Shown here: one piece after another, positions 49,929-58,440 of the stretch | Layout of the letters: each line of letters begins with the position of its first letter | How positions within the stretch are numbered: position 1 is the stretch's first letter | Assembly (NCBI RefSeq): GCF_020215645.1 | Contig: NZ_CP084058.1 | Location: 5,270,001-5,334,000, forward strand | DNA: 64,000 nt | Source of the DNA: Nonomuraea gerenzanensis | GTDB lineage: Bacteria > Actinomycetota > Actinomycetes > Streptosporangiales > Streptosporangiaceae | Direction: 5' to 3' | Program-made: the position numbers and the translations under genes | The notes under the pieces: generated by a model | The model's database searches: none | What the model saw: the letters and a program-made list of their open reading frames with translations, nothing else | What the model was told of the DNA's origin: nothing

Positions 49929-52508
49929 ATGGCACATGTGCTGGCGCCGCACCCGAGCGCCCGACCCACCTCACCCCCGCCCGCGACCGCCTGGGAGGAG
50001 ACCCTCGCGCGGGTCACGGCCGGCGACGCCGCCGGGCTGGCGGCGTACCTGGTCACGCTCGACGACCCGGCCCGCAGGAAGGTCGCGGCCGAGCTGCCCG
50101 GCTACGTCACCGCCACAGCCCGCACGGCCGGGTGGCGGGAGTGGGCGGCGCAGGGCAGGCCGCTGCTGGTGGCGGGCGTGGCGTGCCTGGGCGGCGCGTC
50201 GGCCGTGACGGCCTGGCTGTTCCGGCGGGAGCTGCCCCGCTGGCTCGACGACCGCGACCACGAGCTGCTCCTCGGCCTGCTGCGCCGCCGGCCCGTGGAG
50301 TGGCAGGCCGACGTGGCCCGCCGCGTCGCCGCCCGCATGCGGCTGCCGGAGCCGAGGCACTGGTACCTCGCCGCCGCGCTCGTCCGCGAGACCGGCATCG
50401 AGCCGCCGGACGGCGAGCCGTTCATCGTCGGGTGGCTGCGCAGGCTGCATCCGGAGACGGCCGGCCGCGACCCGTTCGTGGCCGCGTACGGGCCCCGCAT
50501 CCTCGAGGTGGACGCCCTCGCCCAGGCCCCGCTCTGGCAGGTCGTCGAGACGGTCGCGCGCCTCGTCCACGACGGCCTGCTCGACCGGGCGGCCGTCGTC
50601 GGCGCCATCGTGCGGCGGCTGCTGCGCGACGGCCCGGCGGCCCGCTCGGAGCTGGCGACCCTGCACGACCGCCTCGACCTCGACCTCGACGAGTCGGCCA
50701 GGTACGCCCGTGACTACACCGCCCTGCTGCCCGCCGGGCCCGTCGCGGTGGCCGACGTGGCGCTGGCGCAGCTGCGGCGGCTGGAGGAGGCGGGGCGGCT
50801 GGAGGAGGAGCTGTTCGCCGAGGCGATGGGGGCGCTGGCGTTCCGGCCGGAGAAGAAGCTGCTGCGCGCCGCCGTGTCGTGGGCGGGCGACGCGGTGCTG
50901 CGCGACGCGGGCCGCGTGGACACCGTGCTGGGCACCCTCGCGACGATCTTCACCCAGGACACGCTCGCGCTGCAGGAGCGCGCCGTACGGCTGGCCGTCA
51001 GGCTCGCGCCGCAGGCCGGGCCCGCCGGTCGCGACCCGATCCGGCAGGCGGCGGCGGAGCTGCCGTCGGAGCTGCTGGAGAAGATCTCGGCGGCGTACGG
51101 GGGCGGCATCGCCGAGGCTGCCCCGCCCGCCGCGCCACCGCTGTGGGTGGGGGAGGGCCCGCCGCTGCCGCCGCCCGTCGCCTCACCGCAGGAGCTGGTG
51201 CAGGAGCTGCAGGCGTTCCGCTGGCCGCCCGACGTGTACGCCTTCGAACGCCTCCTCGCGGGCCTGATCGAGTGGTCGCACCGGGCTCCCGGGCAGCTCA
51301 GGCAGGCGCTACGGCCGTGGTGGCATCCGTTCTCCGAGGCCGCCTACGGGATCGACGGCCACCAGACCCTCTTCACGGCGGTCTCCAGGGCGTTTCTCGC
51401 CTTCGCCGACCCCGCGCGCAGCAGGAAGCTGACGGCGGGAGCCGCGGCGCGGCGCCGCTACCGCCACTCCGACGCTCCCGGCGCGCCCGAGCTGCTCTAC
51501 CGGCGCCGCGCCATGGAGCTGGTGACCCCCTTCGAGAACGGCACCGGCTATCCGGTGCTGCTGGCCACCCCCACGTCGGGCACCGGTCACCTGGCCCCCT
51601 CGGTGCTGCTCGACCGCCTGGAACGGCTGGAGGCCGCGGGGGTGGAGGCGCTGCCCGCCGACCTGGCGCAGGCGTTACTGCGGCTGCCCCGCCGGTTCGA
51701 GACCGCCGACGTCGAGCGGGCCGTCCGGCTGACGTCCGAGGCGGGCCGTACGTGTGCGGCGTGGATGCGCGACGGCGGCATGCCCGACCCGGAGGCGACC
51801 GTGACCGTGCGCCGGACCGACGGCGGCGTGGAGCTGCAGAGCCGGCTCACGCCGCCCGCGCACGGTCTCCCGGAGGAGATCCGGGCCCTGTTCGAGCCGC
51901 AGAACGGTCACACGTACTCGCTGACCTGGTGGCCGCTCGCCCTGCCCGCCCACCGCGAGATCGCGGCGGCCCACCTGGTGGGCTACCTGCCGTGGTCCAT
52001 GGACGCCAACGACCGGCAGACTCAGGCACTGACCACCCTCGCCCACGGCGACGGGCCGATCGGCGCCGCCACCGCGCACGCCCTGGTGTGCGGCATGAGC
52101 CACGTCAACCCGGCCGAGCGCGCCGCCGCCACCGACGCCTTCCTCACCCTCGCCGCCCACGGCGAGACCCCGGCCCAGGCGCTGGCGGAGGCGGTGACGA
52201 GCCTGGTCACGGCCGACCTCGTCAAGCTCAACCGGGTGGTCTCCGTCCTCGATGACGCCACCCAGGCGGGGGCGCACGAGGCGGTGTGGGCGGTGGTGTC
52301 GGGGGTACTGGCGGGCCTGCTGCCGAGGGAGGGCGAGCGGCCCCGCGCCGGGGTGGCCGACCTGCTGGCGGCAGGGGCTCGGGCGGCCAGGATCGCCGGT
52401 GTACGGGCGCGGCTGCCGGAGGTGGCGGCGGTCGCCGGGCGCAAGGGGTCGAGCCGGTTGACGCAGGAGGCCCGGCGACTGGTCCAGCTCGTCGGCACGA
52501 CGGACTGA
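49929..52508 (+). CDS. Large helical-repeat protein (DUF6493-like), paralogue 1
   Basis: 859 aa, cytoplasmic, no catalytic motif seen. The opening (ARVTAGDAAGLAAYLVTLDD, RRKVAAELPGYV) and overall build recall DUF6493 proteins of actinomycetes (from memory), which in other genomes lie near SWIM zinc-finger, MoxR and VWA genes; none of those is here. The body is HEAT/ARM-like helices (RPVEWQADVARRVAARMR, PEKKLLRAAVSWAGDAVL), a Pro-rich hinge near 395-420, and a C-terminal lobe with LPADLAQALLRLPRRFETAD and EPQNGHTYSLTWWPLALP. It shares these landmarks in order with the protein at 54652-57309. Function unknown; a scaffold is likely. Confidence 0.85.
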   Translation: MAHVLAPHPSARPTSPPPATAWEETLARVTAGDAAGLAAYLVTLDDPARRKVAAELPGYVTATARTAGWREWAAQGRPLLVAGVACLGGASAVTAWLFRRELPRWLDDRDHELLLGLLRRRPVEWQADVARRVAARMRLPEPRHWYLAAALVRETGIEPPDGEPFIVGWLRRLHPETAGRDPFVAAYGPRILEVDALAQAPLWQVVETVARLVHDGLLDRAAVVGAIVRRLLRDGPAARSELATLHDRLDLDLDESARYARDYTALLPAGPVAVADVALAQLRRLEEAGRLEEELFAEAMGALAFRPEKKLLRAAVSWAGDAVLRDAGRVDTVLGTLATIFTQDTLALQERAVRLAVRLAPQAGPAGRDPIRQAAAELPSELLEKISAAYGGGIAEAAPPAAPPLWVGEGPPLPPPVASPQELVQELQAFRWPPDVYAFERLLAGLIEWSHRAPGQLRQALRPWWHPFSEAAYGIDGHQTLFTAVSRAFLAFADPARSRKLTAGAAARRRYRHSDAPGAPELLYRRRAMELVTPFENGTGYPVLLATPTSGTGHLAPSVLLDRLERLEAAGVEALPADLAQALLRLPRRFETADVERAVRLTSEAGRTCAAWMRDGGMPDPEATVTVRRTDGGVELQSRLTPPAHGLPEEIRALFEPQNGHTYSLTWWPLALPAHREIAAAHLVGYLPWSMDANDRQTQALTTLAHGDGPIGAATAHALVCGMSHVNPAERAAATDAFLTLAAHGETPAQALAEAVTSLVTADLVKLNRVVSVLDDATQAGAHEAVWAVVSGVLAGLLPREGERPRAGVADLLAAGARAARIAGVRARLPEVAAVAGRKGSSRLTQEARRLVQLVGTTD

Positions 52509-52640
52509 GGAGCACGACTGACTGAGGCGGCACGACCGACTGAGGCGGCACGACGGATGGAGGCGGTGCGGCCGGCGGTGGTGGTGCGGCCTCGCCGGTG
52601 GCGGTGCGGCCTCGCCGGTGGGCGCACAGCCCTGCCGGGT
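52504..52640. repeat. Tandem repeats downstream of paralogue 1 stop
   Basis: Starting at the stop codon, GACTGAGG-type units (GACTGAGGCGGCACGAC) recur about three times, then GCGGTGCGGCCTCGCCGGTG occurs twice. They fill the gap to the convergent broken dehydrogenase. Confidence 0.8.
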
Positions 52641-52659
52641 CACCCCGCCGCGTGGCCGG

Positions 52660-54508
52660 TCAGCGGCGCCGCAGCAGCGTGATGCGCTCGCCGCCCAGCT
52701 CCGTCACATAAATGTTCCCGGTGGCCCGGTCCTCGACGAGGTCGAGTGGCTGGTCGAAGCCGGTCAGCCCGGCGATCCCCCGGATGACCGTAGTAGCGGC
52801 CCGGCTTGACGTCGAAGACGTAGTCGGTCTCGGCCTGCGGGTTGGCGGTGATCGCCGGCACCTGCGGGCCGGTGTACCCGCGCCGGGCACAGGAGGCGGG
52901 CAGCGGGCTCGGGGTGGCGGGCGTGTTGCCGCCGGCGGCCGAGCCGTTCGTGGGCGCGTACAGGTGGCCGTTGCTGTGCCAGACCAGGTCGTAGGCGTTG
53001 CGCACGCCGGTGGCGTACAAGGTGAGCGGCGCACCGGCCGCGTACGGGTCGTAACCGCCGCCCGCCTCGGTCCGCACGTCGAGCGGCAGCGTCGCCGGCA
53101 GCCTGGCCGGGTCGAGGCGCAGCACGGCGGCGCTCAGCAGCCGCTCGGGCCGGTTGCCCCAGGCCGCGTCGGGCGCGCCCATCGCGTTCATCGAGCCCTG
53201 GGTGAGGTAGCAGGCGCCGTCGGGGCCGAAGGCGAGCGAGTTCGTCTCGTGGTCGCGGGCCGAGCGCGGCAGGCCGGTGACGACCGCGGTGTAGGTGCCC
53301 AGGTTCTGGCCGCTCAGCCGGGCGATCCTGCTGGTCCACTCCGGTACGTCGGAGCCCGGGTACGCCTGGTTGTCGGTGATCCACAGGATCGGGGCGGCGG
53401 GCGTGGAGGCGGGGTCGAAGGCCAGCCCGATGACGGTACGGTCGGCGCCGCCGTGCGCGTTGCGTACCGTGTCGATGACCAGCTCGTCGGCCAGCGTGCC
53501 GTCGGCGTCGATCGTGTAACGGCGCAGCTGCCCGGTGAGCGTGGCGGCGTACAGGCGCCCGTCCGGCCCCTTCACGACGCTGGTGTACGGCGCGCCGCCC
53601 GCCCCGGAGACCACCTTGTCGAAGGCCGCCTCCCCGCCGGGCGGCGCGCCGGTGGTGAAGACCATCGAGTACGGGTGGAACGCGTTGCCGGCGGTGTCGC
53701 GGACGGCGCCGGTGATGTCGAGCCGGTAGAGCGTGCCGGGCTGCAGCGCCGTGGCGGGGGCGACGCTGATGGTGTCGCCGCCGCCGCTGGTGGCGACGTT
53801 GACCGGCACGGCGGCGCCGTCGCTGACCCGCCTGATCGTGGCGCTGCCCGCGGTGAGCGAGCCGACCGCCACGCCGCCCGCGATCAGCCGCAGGTCGGCG
53901 ACCACCGCCCCGGTCAGGGGGACGTTCGCGGCCCGGTCGGCCGGGACGGTGCGCCGCACGCTCGGCGCGGGTGTGGTCAGCTCGGTGATGTCGACGTAGT
54001 CGAGCTTGGTGTTGACACCGCCGGCCGGGAGCGTGAGCCGCCCGTCGGTGACCGTGACGGTCCTGGTCACGGTGCGATGCCGTTCGGCGGCCGACGGGAC
54101 GAACGCGGCGGTGCCGTTCTGGTCCTCGATGGTGAGCCAGTGGGTGCTGTCGGTGTGCGACGGGTCGCCGACCGCCGCCGTCACCCGATAGGCGCCGCTG
54201 GGCACCGCGATCTCCCACGAGCCCGGCGTCCTGATGCCCGCGGAGCCGGCGGGCAGCTGCATGTGGATGAGCGTGGCCAGGCGCGGGTCCGTCCCCGTGC
54301 CGCGATTGCGGCCGTTGCCGATCAGCGACAGCGGGGTGGTGGTGCCGTTCTGCACCCAGCCGTAGGTCAGGCCGCCGGGACGCGGCCCGTACGCCTCGCC
54401 GAAGTCACGGACGTATCCGGCCGGCGGGGCGGTGGCCTGGTCGGAGAAGTTCACCTGCACGTCGAGGGGGGCCAGGGCGATCAGGACCGCGAGTAACGGG
54501 AGGTGCAT
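52660..54508 (-). pseudogene. PQQ-type sugar dehydrogenase-like secreted protein, internally deleted
   Basis: The ATG at 54508 (AGAGG upstream) leads a signal peptide (LPLLAVLIALAPL), a carbohydrate-binding-like domain (~20-180), a bacterial Ig-like domain (VPADRAANVPLTGAVV) and a beta-propeller (GPDGRLYAATLTGQLRRYTI, DHETNSLAFGPDGACYLTQG). At KPGRYYGHP (near 52795) the frame breaks. The proper end, GLTGFDQPLDLVEDRATGN then ELGGERITLLRRR, continues in another frame to 52660. Around a hundred residues of propeller normally between these points are absent, so a frameshifting deletion occurred and the enzyme should be inactive. Confidence 0.75.
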
Positions 54509-54651
54509 GCCGGACCTCTTCCACACAGGGGTTTCCGGGGACACACCGGTACGAGCCGCACATTCGGCACCAGCGCTGTGACGGTAACCCGGCGCGGAGA
54601 TCGAATCCAGGCGCCGCGGGATTGTCGGTGGGGTGCCCTACTGTCCCAGGC

Positions 54652-57309
54652 ATGATCAACGCCTGGGACGCGGTCCGCGCGGCCATCCACGCCGAGGACC
54701 TCACCGCCATCGCCACGCTGCTCGGCGGTTTCGACGACGCCCAGCGGCGCGAGGTGGCGCAGGAGTTGCCCGGATACCTCACGCCGGCACAGCAGGCCGG
54801 CGACCGCCGCGACGCCGAACACCGCGCGGCGGAGCGGGCGCGGTGGTGGGAGCTGGTCGCCGAGGCGAAGCAGGCGGGCCGCAGCGTGTGGGAGCTGCCC
54901 GAGGCGCTGGCGCTGTCGAGCCGCCCGTTCCGGGGCACCCGCTGGGTCGAGGCCATGCGCGTGGCGGGAGCGGGCGCCATCGCCGGTGCCGCGGCCGTCG
55001 CCGCCTGGCTCAACAGGCGCGAGCTCGTCCGTGGCGGCGCCGTGCGCGGCGTCGACGACGTGCCGCCGATCCTCCAGGTCGTCGCGTCCAGGCCGGTCGC
55101 CTGGCAGGAGGATCTCGCCGTACGGCTGGCGCTGCGCCTGCGCGGTGCCCGCCTCCGTGCCGACGACGGCCGCGTACGGCTGGCGCTCGCGCTGCTGCGC
55201 GCGACCGGGGCCGAGCCGCCCGGGCACGACCCGCTCACCCTGGCCTGGATCACCGCCACGCCGGTCGCGGAGCTGGCCGCCGATCCGCTGCTCGACGCCA
55301 TGTCGCAGCGGCTGTTCGAGACCGAGGGCGTGGGCCGGCTGCTGCGTCACGATCGCGTGTGGGGCCCGGCCCTGGTCAGGCTCGCCGCCGACGGCCGGAT
55401 CAAGCGCGCGGCGCTGCTCGACGGCTGCCGCACCCGCATGCTGCGCGGTGGTCAGACCGCCGACCTGCGCTTCTTCCAAGCCCTGCACGACCTGCTGGAC
55501 CCGGCGCCGGAGGAGGTCGCCCCGCACGCGCGCGACTACGCGGCCCTGCTCTCGCTGCCCGCGGCCAACGTCGCCGACCTGGCGTTACGCCGGCTCCGCC
55601 AGGTCAAGGCGGCGCCCCCGGCGGAGGCCGTCGAGAGCCTGCTGTTCCGCTCGGAGGGCAGGCTCGTCCGCGCCGGGCTGGCGCTCCTCGACCGGGTGCT
55701 CAAGCAGCCAGGAGAGGACGTCGACGCGTACGCGCCCGCACTGGCCGCCGCGCTGCTGTCCGGGTCCGGCGAGGCCCGCGACAGGGCGGTGCGGCTGGCC
55801 GTCAAGCACGCCGGCCGCTTCGGCCCGGAAGCGGCCCGGACGATCAGGGAGACCGTGGCGATGCTGCCTCCCGGCCCGGCCGCCGAGCTGGCCGGCGTCT
55901 TCGGCGGGGAGGCGGCGCCGCCTCCGCCGCCACGGCCCCGCTACCAGCCGCCACCGTTGCCGCCTGCCCCCGAGCCCGGGCCGATGCCGCTGATCACGGA
56001 CGCCGGGGTGCTGGCGCGGATCTCGCTGCGCGAGTACGACTGGATGCAGCCCGAGCGGTGGCTGGACGGTTTCGTCCGGCTGGCGGCGGGCGAGCAGCGG
56101 GAGTCGCTGATCGCCGAGCTGGCTCCGCTGGCCGCGCGCTTCGCGGACGACCGCTACCACTGGATGCCGTGGTGGGACACCAACGACTGGGCCGGCGCCA
56201 TGGCCCGCGAGCTGATCGAGCCGAGGGCCGAGCGCAGGGCCATGCCGGACTGCCGGGCCGACGTGGCGCGCCGGGTCCCGCCGCCGGCGCACTCCGGCGT
56301 GTGGCGGCACATGCCGCTGGCCCGCTTCGGCGAGGTGTACCAGGCGCAGCTGGACGGACGGCTGCCGCCGTACCTGCTGGCCGTCCCCACCCGCGCCAAC
56401 GGGCTGCTGGACGCGGAGGCGCTGGTCGAGCGGCTGGAGGGGTACGAGCGCGACGGTGTTCACGCGTTACCGCTGGACCTGCGGCAGGCGCTGCTGCGGC
56501 TGGGACGCCGGACCGTGACCGCCGAGGCGGTGCGGCGGGCGGCTCAGCTCACCGGGCCGGCGGGGCGCCGGGTGCACCGGTGGCTCACCGACCGGCCCGC
56601 CCATCCGGAGGTGGTGCTGCGCTGGACGACGCACGAGGACGACACCCGGATCGCCGCCGAGTTCGATTGGGGGCAGGAGTACGAGGAGCTGTTCGCGGAC
56701 CTGCTCGCGCCGCGCATGCACGACGAGCCGGGCGAGCTGCTGCTGCCCGTCTTCGCCGGGCATCGGGAGCTGGCGGCGGCGCGGCTGGTCTACGGCATGA
56801 GGTCCTTCTGGCCGATCAGCAAGCCCACGGCGCGCGACCTCGACCACCTGGTGCTCGCCGACGGCCCCGGCGGCCCCGGGGTGGCGCTGCTGTTCGCCCG
56901 CTACCTGATGGAGGGGGCCGACGGTGACGGGGTGCGGCCCTTCCTGCACCTGGCCGCCTCCGGTGACCTGCCGGGGGCCGAGCTGGGCAGGCAACTGGCG
57001 TTCCTGCTGAGACGCGGGCAGGAGCGCCCCGCCGGCGCCATCGGGGCGCTCGAGGAGGCGGCCAGGCTGGGGGCGCACCGGGAGGTCTGGCAGGTGATGA
57101 CGGGGCTGCTGCCCGCCTATCTGCCGGGGGCGGGGGAGCGGGCGACCGGCGTGCACACGCGGCTCATGCGGGTCGCGGCCGAGGTCGCCGAGTGGGCGGA
57201 CGCGCGGGGTGAGCTGCCGGTGGTGGCCGAGCTGGCGGGCAGGGGGCGCACCAGCGAGCTCGTCCGCCAGGCCCGCGCCCTGCACGCCCTGCTCACCAGC
57301 CCCGCTTGA
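54652..57309 (+). CDS. Large helical-repeat protein (DUF6493-like), paralogue 2
   Basis: 885 aa from the ATG at 54652. It parallels paralogue 1: DLTAIATLLGGFDDAQRREV, QELPGYLTP, AGAAAVAAWLNRRELVRG, SRPVAWQEDLAVRLALRLR, a Pro-rich hinge (RYQPPPLPPAPEPGPMP, ~440) and LPLDLRQALLRLGRRTVTAE. No membrane helix beyond the short AGAGAIAGAAAVAAW segment also present in paralogue 1, and no nucleotide-binding motif. Its promoter copies that of paralogue 1, so the two are probably co-expressed duplicates. Confidence 0.85.
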   Translation: MINAWDAVRAAIHAEDLTAIATLLGGFDDAQRREVAQELPGYLTPAQQAGDRRDAEHRAAERARWWELVAEAKQAGRSVWELPEALALSSRPFRGTRWVEAMRVAGAGAIAGAAAVAAWLNRRELVRGGAVRGVDDVPPILQVVASRPVAWQEDLAVRLALRLRGARLRADDGRVRLALALLRATGAEPPGHDPLTLAWITATPVAELAADPLLDAMSQRLFETEGVGRLLRHDRVWGPALVRLAADGRIKRAALLDGCRTRMLRGGQTADLRFFQALHDLLDPAPEEVAPHARDYAALLSLPAANVADLALRRLRQVKAAPPAEAVESLLFRSEGRLVRAGLALLDRVLKQPGEDVDAYAPALAAALLSGSGEARDRAVRLAVKHAGRFGPEAARTIRETVAMLPPGPAAELAGVFGGEAAPPPPPRPRYQPPPLPPAPEPGPMPLITDAGVLARISLREYDWMQPERWLDGFVRLAAGEQRESLIAELAPLAARFADDRYHWMPWWDTNDWAGAMARELIEPRAERRAMPDCRADVARRVPPPAHSGVWRHMPLARFGEVYQAQLDGRLPPYLLAVPTRANGLLDAEALVERLEGYERDGVHALPLDLRQALLRLGRRTVTAEAVRRAAQLTGPAGRRVHRWLTDRPAHPEVVLRWTTHEDDTRIAAEFDWGQEYEELFADLLAPRMHDEPGELLLPVFAGHRELAAARLVYGMRSFWPISKPTARDLDHLVLADGPGGPGVALLFARYLMEGADGDGVRPFLHLAASGDLPGAELGRQLAFLLRRGQERPAGAIGALEEAARLGAHREVWQVMTGLLPAYLPGAGERATGVHTRLMRVAAEVAEWADARGELPVVAELAGRGRTSELVRQARALHALLTSPA

Positions 57310-57343
57310 CCAGCCGGATCCGGTCGCGGGCGCGGTGGTCGGG

Positions 57344-57748
57344 TCAGTCGATGACCGCGGTGACCTCGGCCTCGACGAGGATGCCCGGCTCGAAGAGCAC
57401 CTCGACCCCGATCAGCGCGGCAGGCGGCGTGGCGAGGTCGAACTCGCGTGCCGCCTGCTCGATCCCCGCGTTGAACGCGTCGTACATCTCCCTCTTCCAC
57501 CCCGCCGCATACCAGGTCATCCGCACCACGTCATGGAAGCTCGCCCCGGCCGCGGCGAGCCCCTTGGCGACGTTGCGGTACACCTGGGCCACCTGCCCGG
57601 CCAGATCACCCGGCGCCACCAGCTCGCCGTTCTCGTCCCAGGCCACCTGCCCCGCGAGGTGCACCTGCCTGCTCCCGGTGGCCACCGCCACGTGGTGGTA
57701 GATCGGGACGCGCACGTGCCGGTCGGGGTTGATGAGCGTGACAGCCAT
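57344..57748 (-). CDS. RidA family protein
   Basis: 134 aa from the ATG at 57748 with GAGGAGAG 3 nt upstream. YjgF/RidA fold: HHVAVATGSRQVHLAGQVAW, QVAQVYRNVAKGLAAAGASF, DVVRMTWYAAGW and the closing LIGVEVLFEPGILVEAEVTA. The catalytic Arg of true imine deaminases (in the ...R.....P.R. region) is not evident, so it may belong to a side branch with another hydrolytic or binding role. It is divergent from an HxlR regulator. Confidence 0.88.
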   Translation of the reverse strand: MAVTLINPDRHVRVPIYHHVAVATGSRQVHLAGQVAWDENGELVAPGDLAGQVAQVYRNVAKGLAAAGASFHDVVRMTWYAAGWKREMYDAFNAGIEQAAREFDLATPPAALIGVEVLFEPGILVEAEVTAVID

Positions 57749-57766
57749 GATCTCTCCTCGGTCCAT

Positions 57767-57801
57767 ACTCTCTTGCGGTTACTCGGAAACTGTAAGAGAG
57801 T
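57767..57801. promoter_or_regulatory. ACTCTCTT-N19-AAGAGAGT inverted repeat, HxlR operator candidate
   Basis: Perfect 8-bp arms in the 99-bp gap between the divergent ridA-like and hxlR-like genes. Widely spaced half-sites fit a dimeric winged-helix regulator. Confidence 0.65.
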
Positions 57802-57847
57802 GTGCGCTGACATGGAAGAACGCACTTTTCAGTGACTGGGGAACCAG

Positions 57848-58228
57848 ATGGTGAGCAAGCAGGTCAGCGGCCTGTCCGACGAGGCGGACCTGAGGCGGGC
57901 CGACTCCCTGGCCAGGGAGATCTTCTCGGACGTCGCCAACAAGTGGGCGTTGCTGATCATCGAGGCGCTCGGCGAGCGCACCCTGCGCTTCAGCGAGCTG
58001 CGCAAGGAGGTCGAGGGCATCAGTCACAAGATGCTCACCCAGAACCTGCGCATGCTGGAGCGCAACGGCCTGGCCGAGCGGACGGTGTACCCGACGGTGC
58101 CGCCGCGCGTGGAGTACACCCTCACCCCGCCGGGTCAGGCGCTGCGCGCGACCGTCGATCTGATCTGCGGCTGGACCCACGAGTTCTTCGGGCACATCGA
58201 GTCAGCCCGCCGCCGCTTCGACGCCTGA
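57848..58228 (+). CDS. HxlR family transcriptional regulator
   Basis: 126 aa, the family's usual size. Winged helix: ANKWALLIIEALGERTLRFS, ELRKEVEGISHKMLTQNLRM, LERNGLAERTVYPTVPPRVE and YTLTPPGQAL. Members often sense aldehydes, quinones or electrophiles and control a divergent enzyme, here the RidA-like protein. Its stop codon opens a 33-bp repeat. Confidence 0.93.
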   Translation: MVSKQVSGLSDEADLRRADSLAREIFSDVANKWALLIIEALGERTLRFSELRKEVEGISHKMLTQNLRMLERNGLAERTVYPTVPPRVEYTLTPPGQALRATVDLICGWTHEFFGHIESARRRFDA

Positions 58229-58291
58229 TCACCCGCGCGACCGGCCGCCTCGGCGAGGTGACCACCCGCGCGACCGGCCGCCTCGGCGAGG
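58226..58291. repeat. 33-bp direct repeat, two copies, beginning with the hxlR stop
   Basis: Two units start TGA(T/C)CACCCGCGCGACC and end GCCTCGGCGAGG (58226-58258, 58259-58291), with a third TGATC start at 58292. Because the unit is 33 bp, each copy restores an in-frame TGA. Confidence 0.95.
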
Positions 58292-58440
58292 TGATCGCAG
58301 CGGCGGGCGCGACCGCGGTTATGCCCCCGCGAAATCAGGACTTTCGGCCTCAACCTCGCATGGCTACGATCGGGCACCGATCACCCGCACGGGGATCATT
58401 CATGTGGGCTGCACCGATCGGCGAGGAGAGGGTCCTGCAC

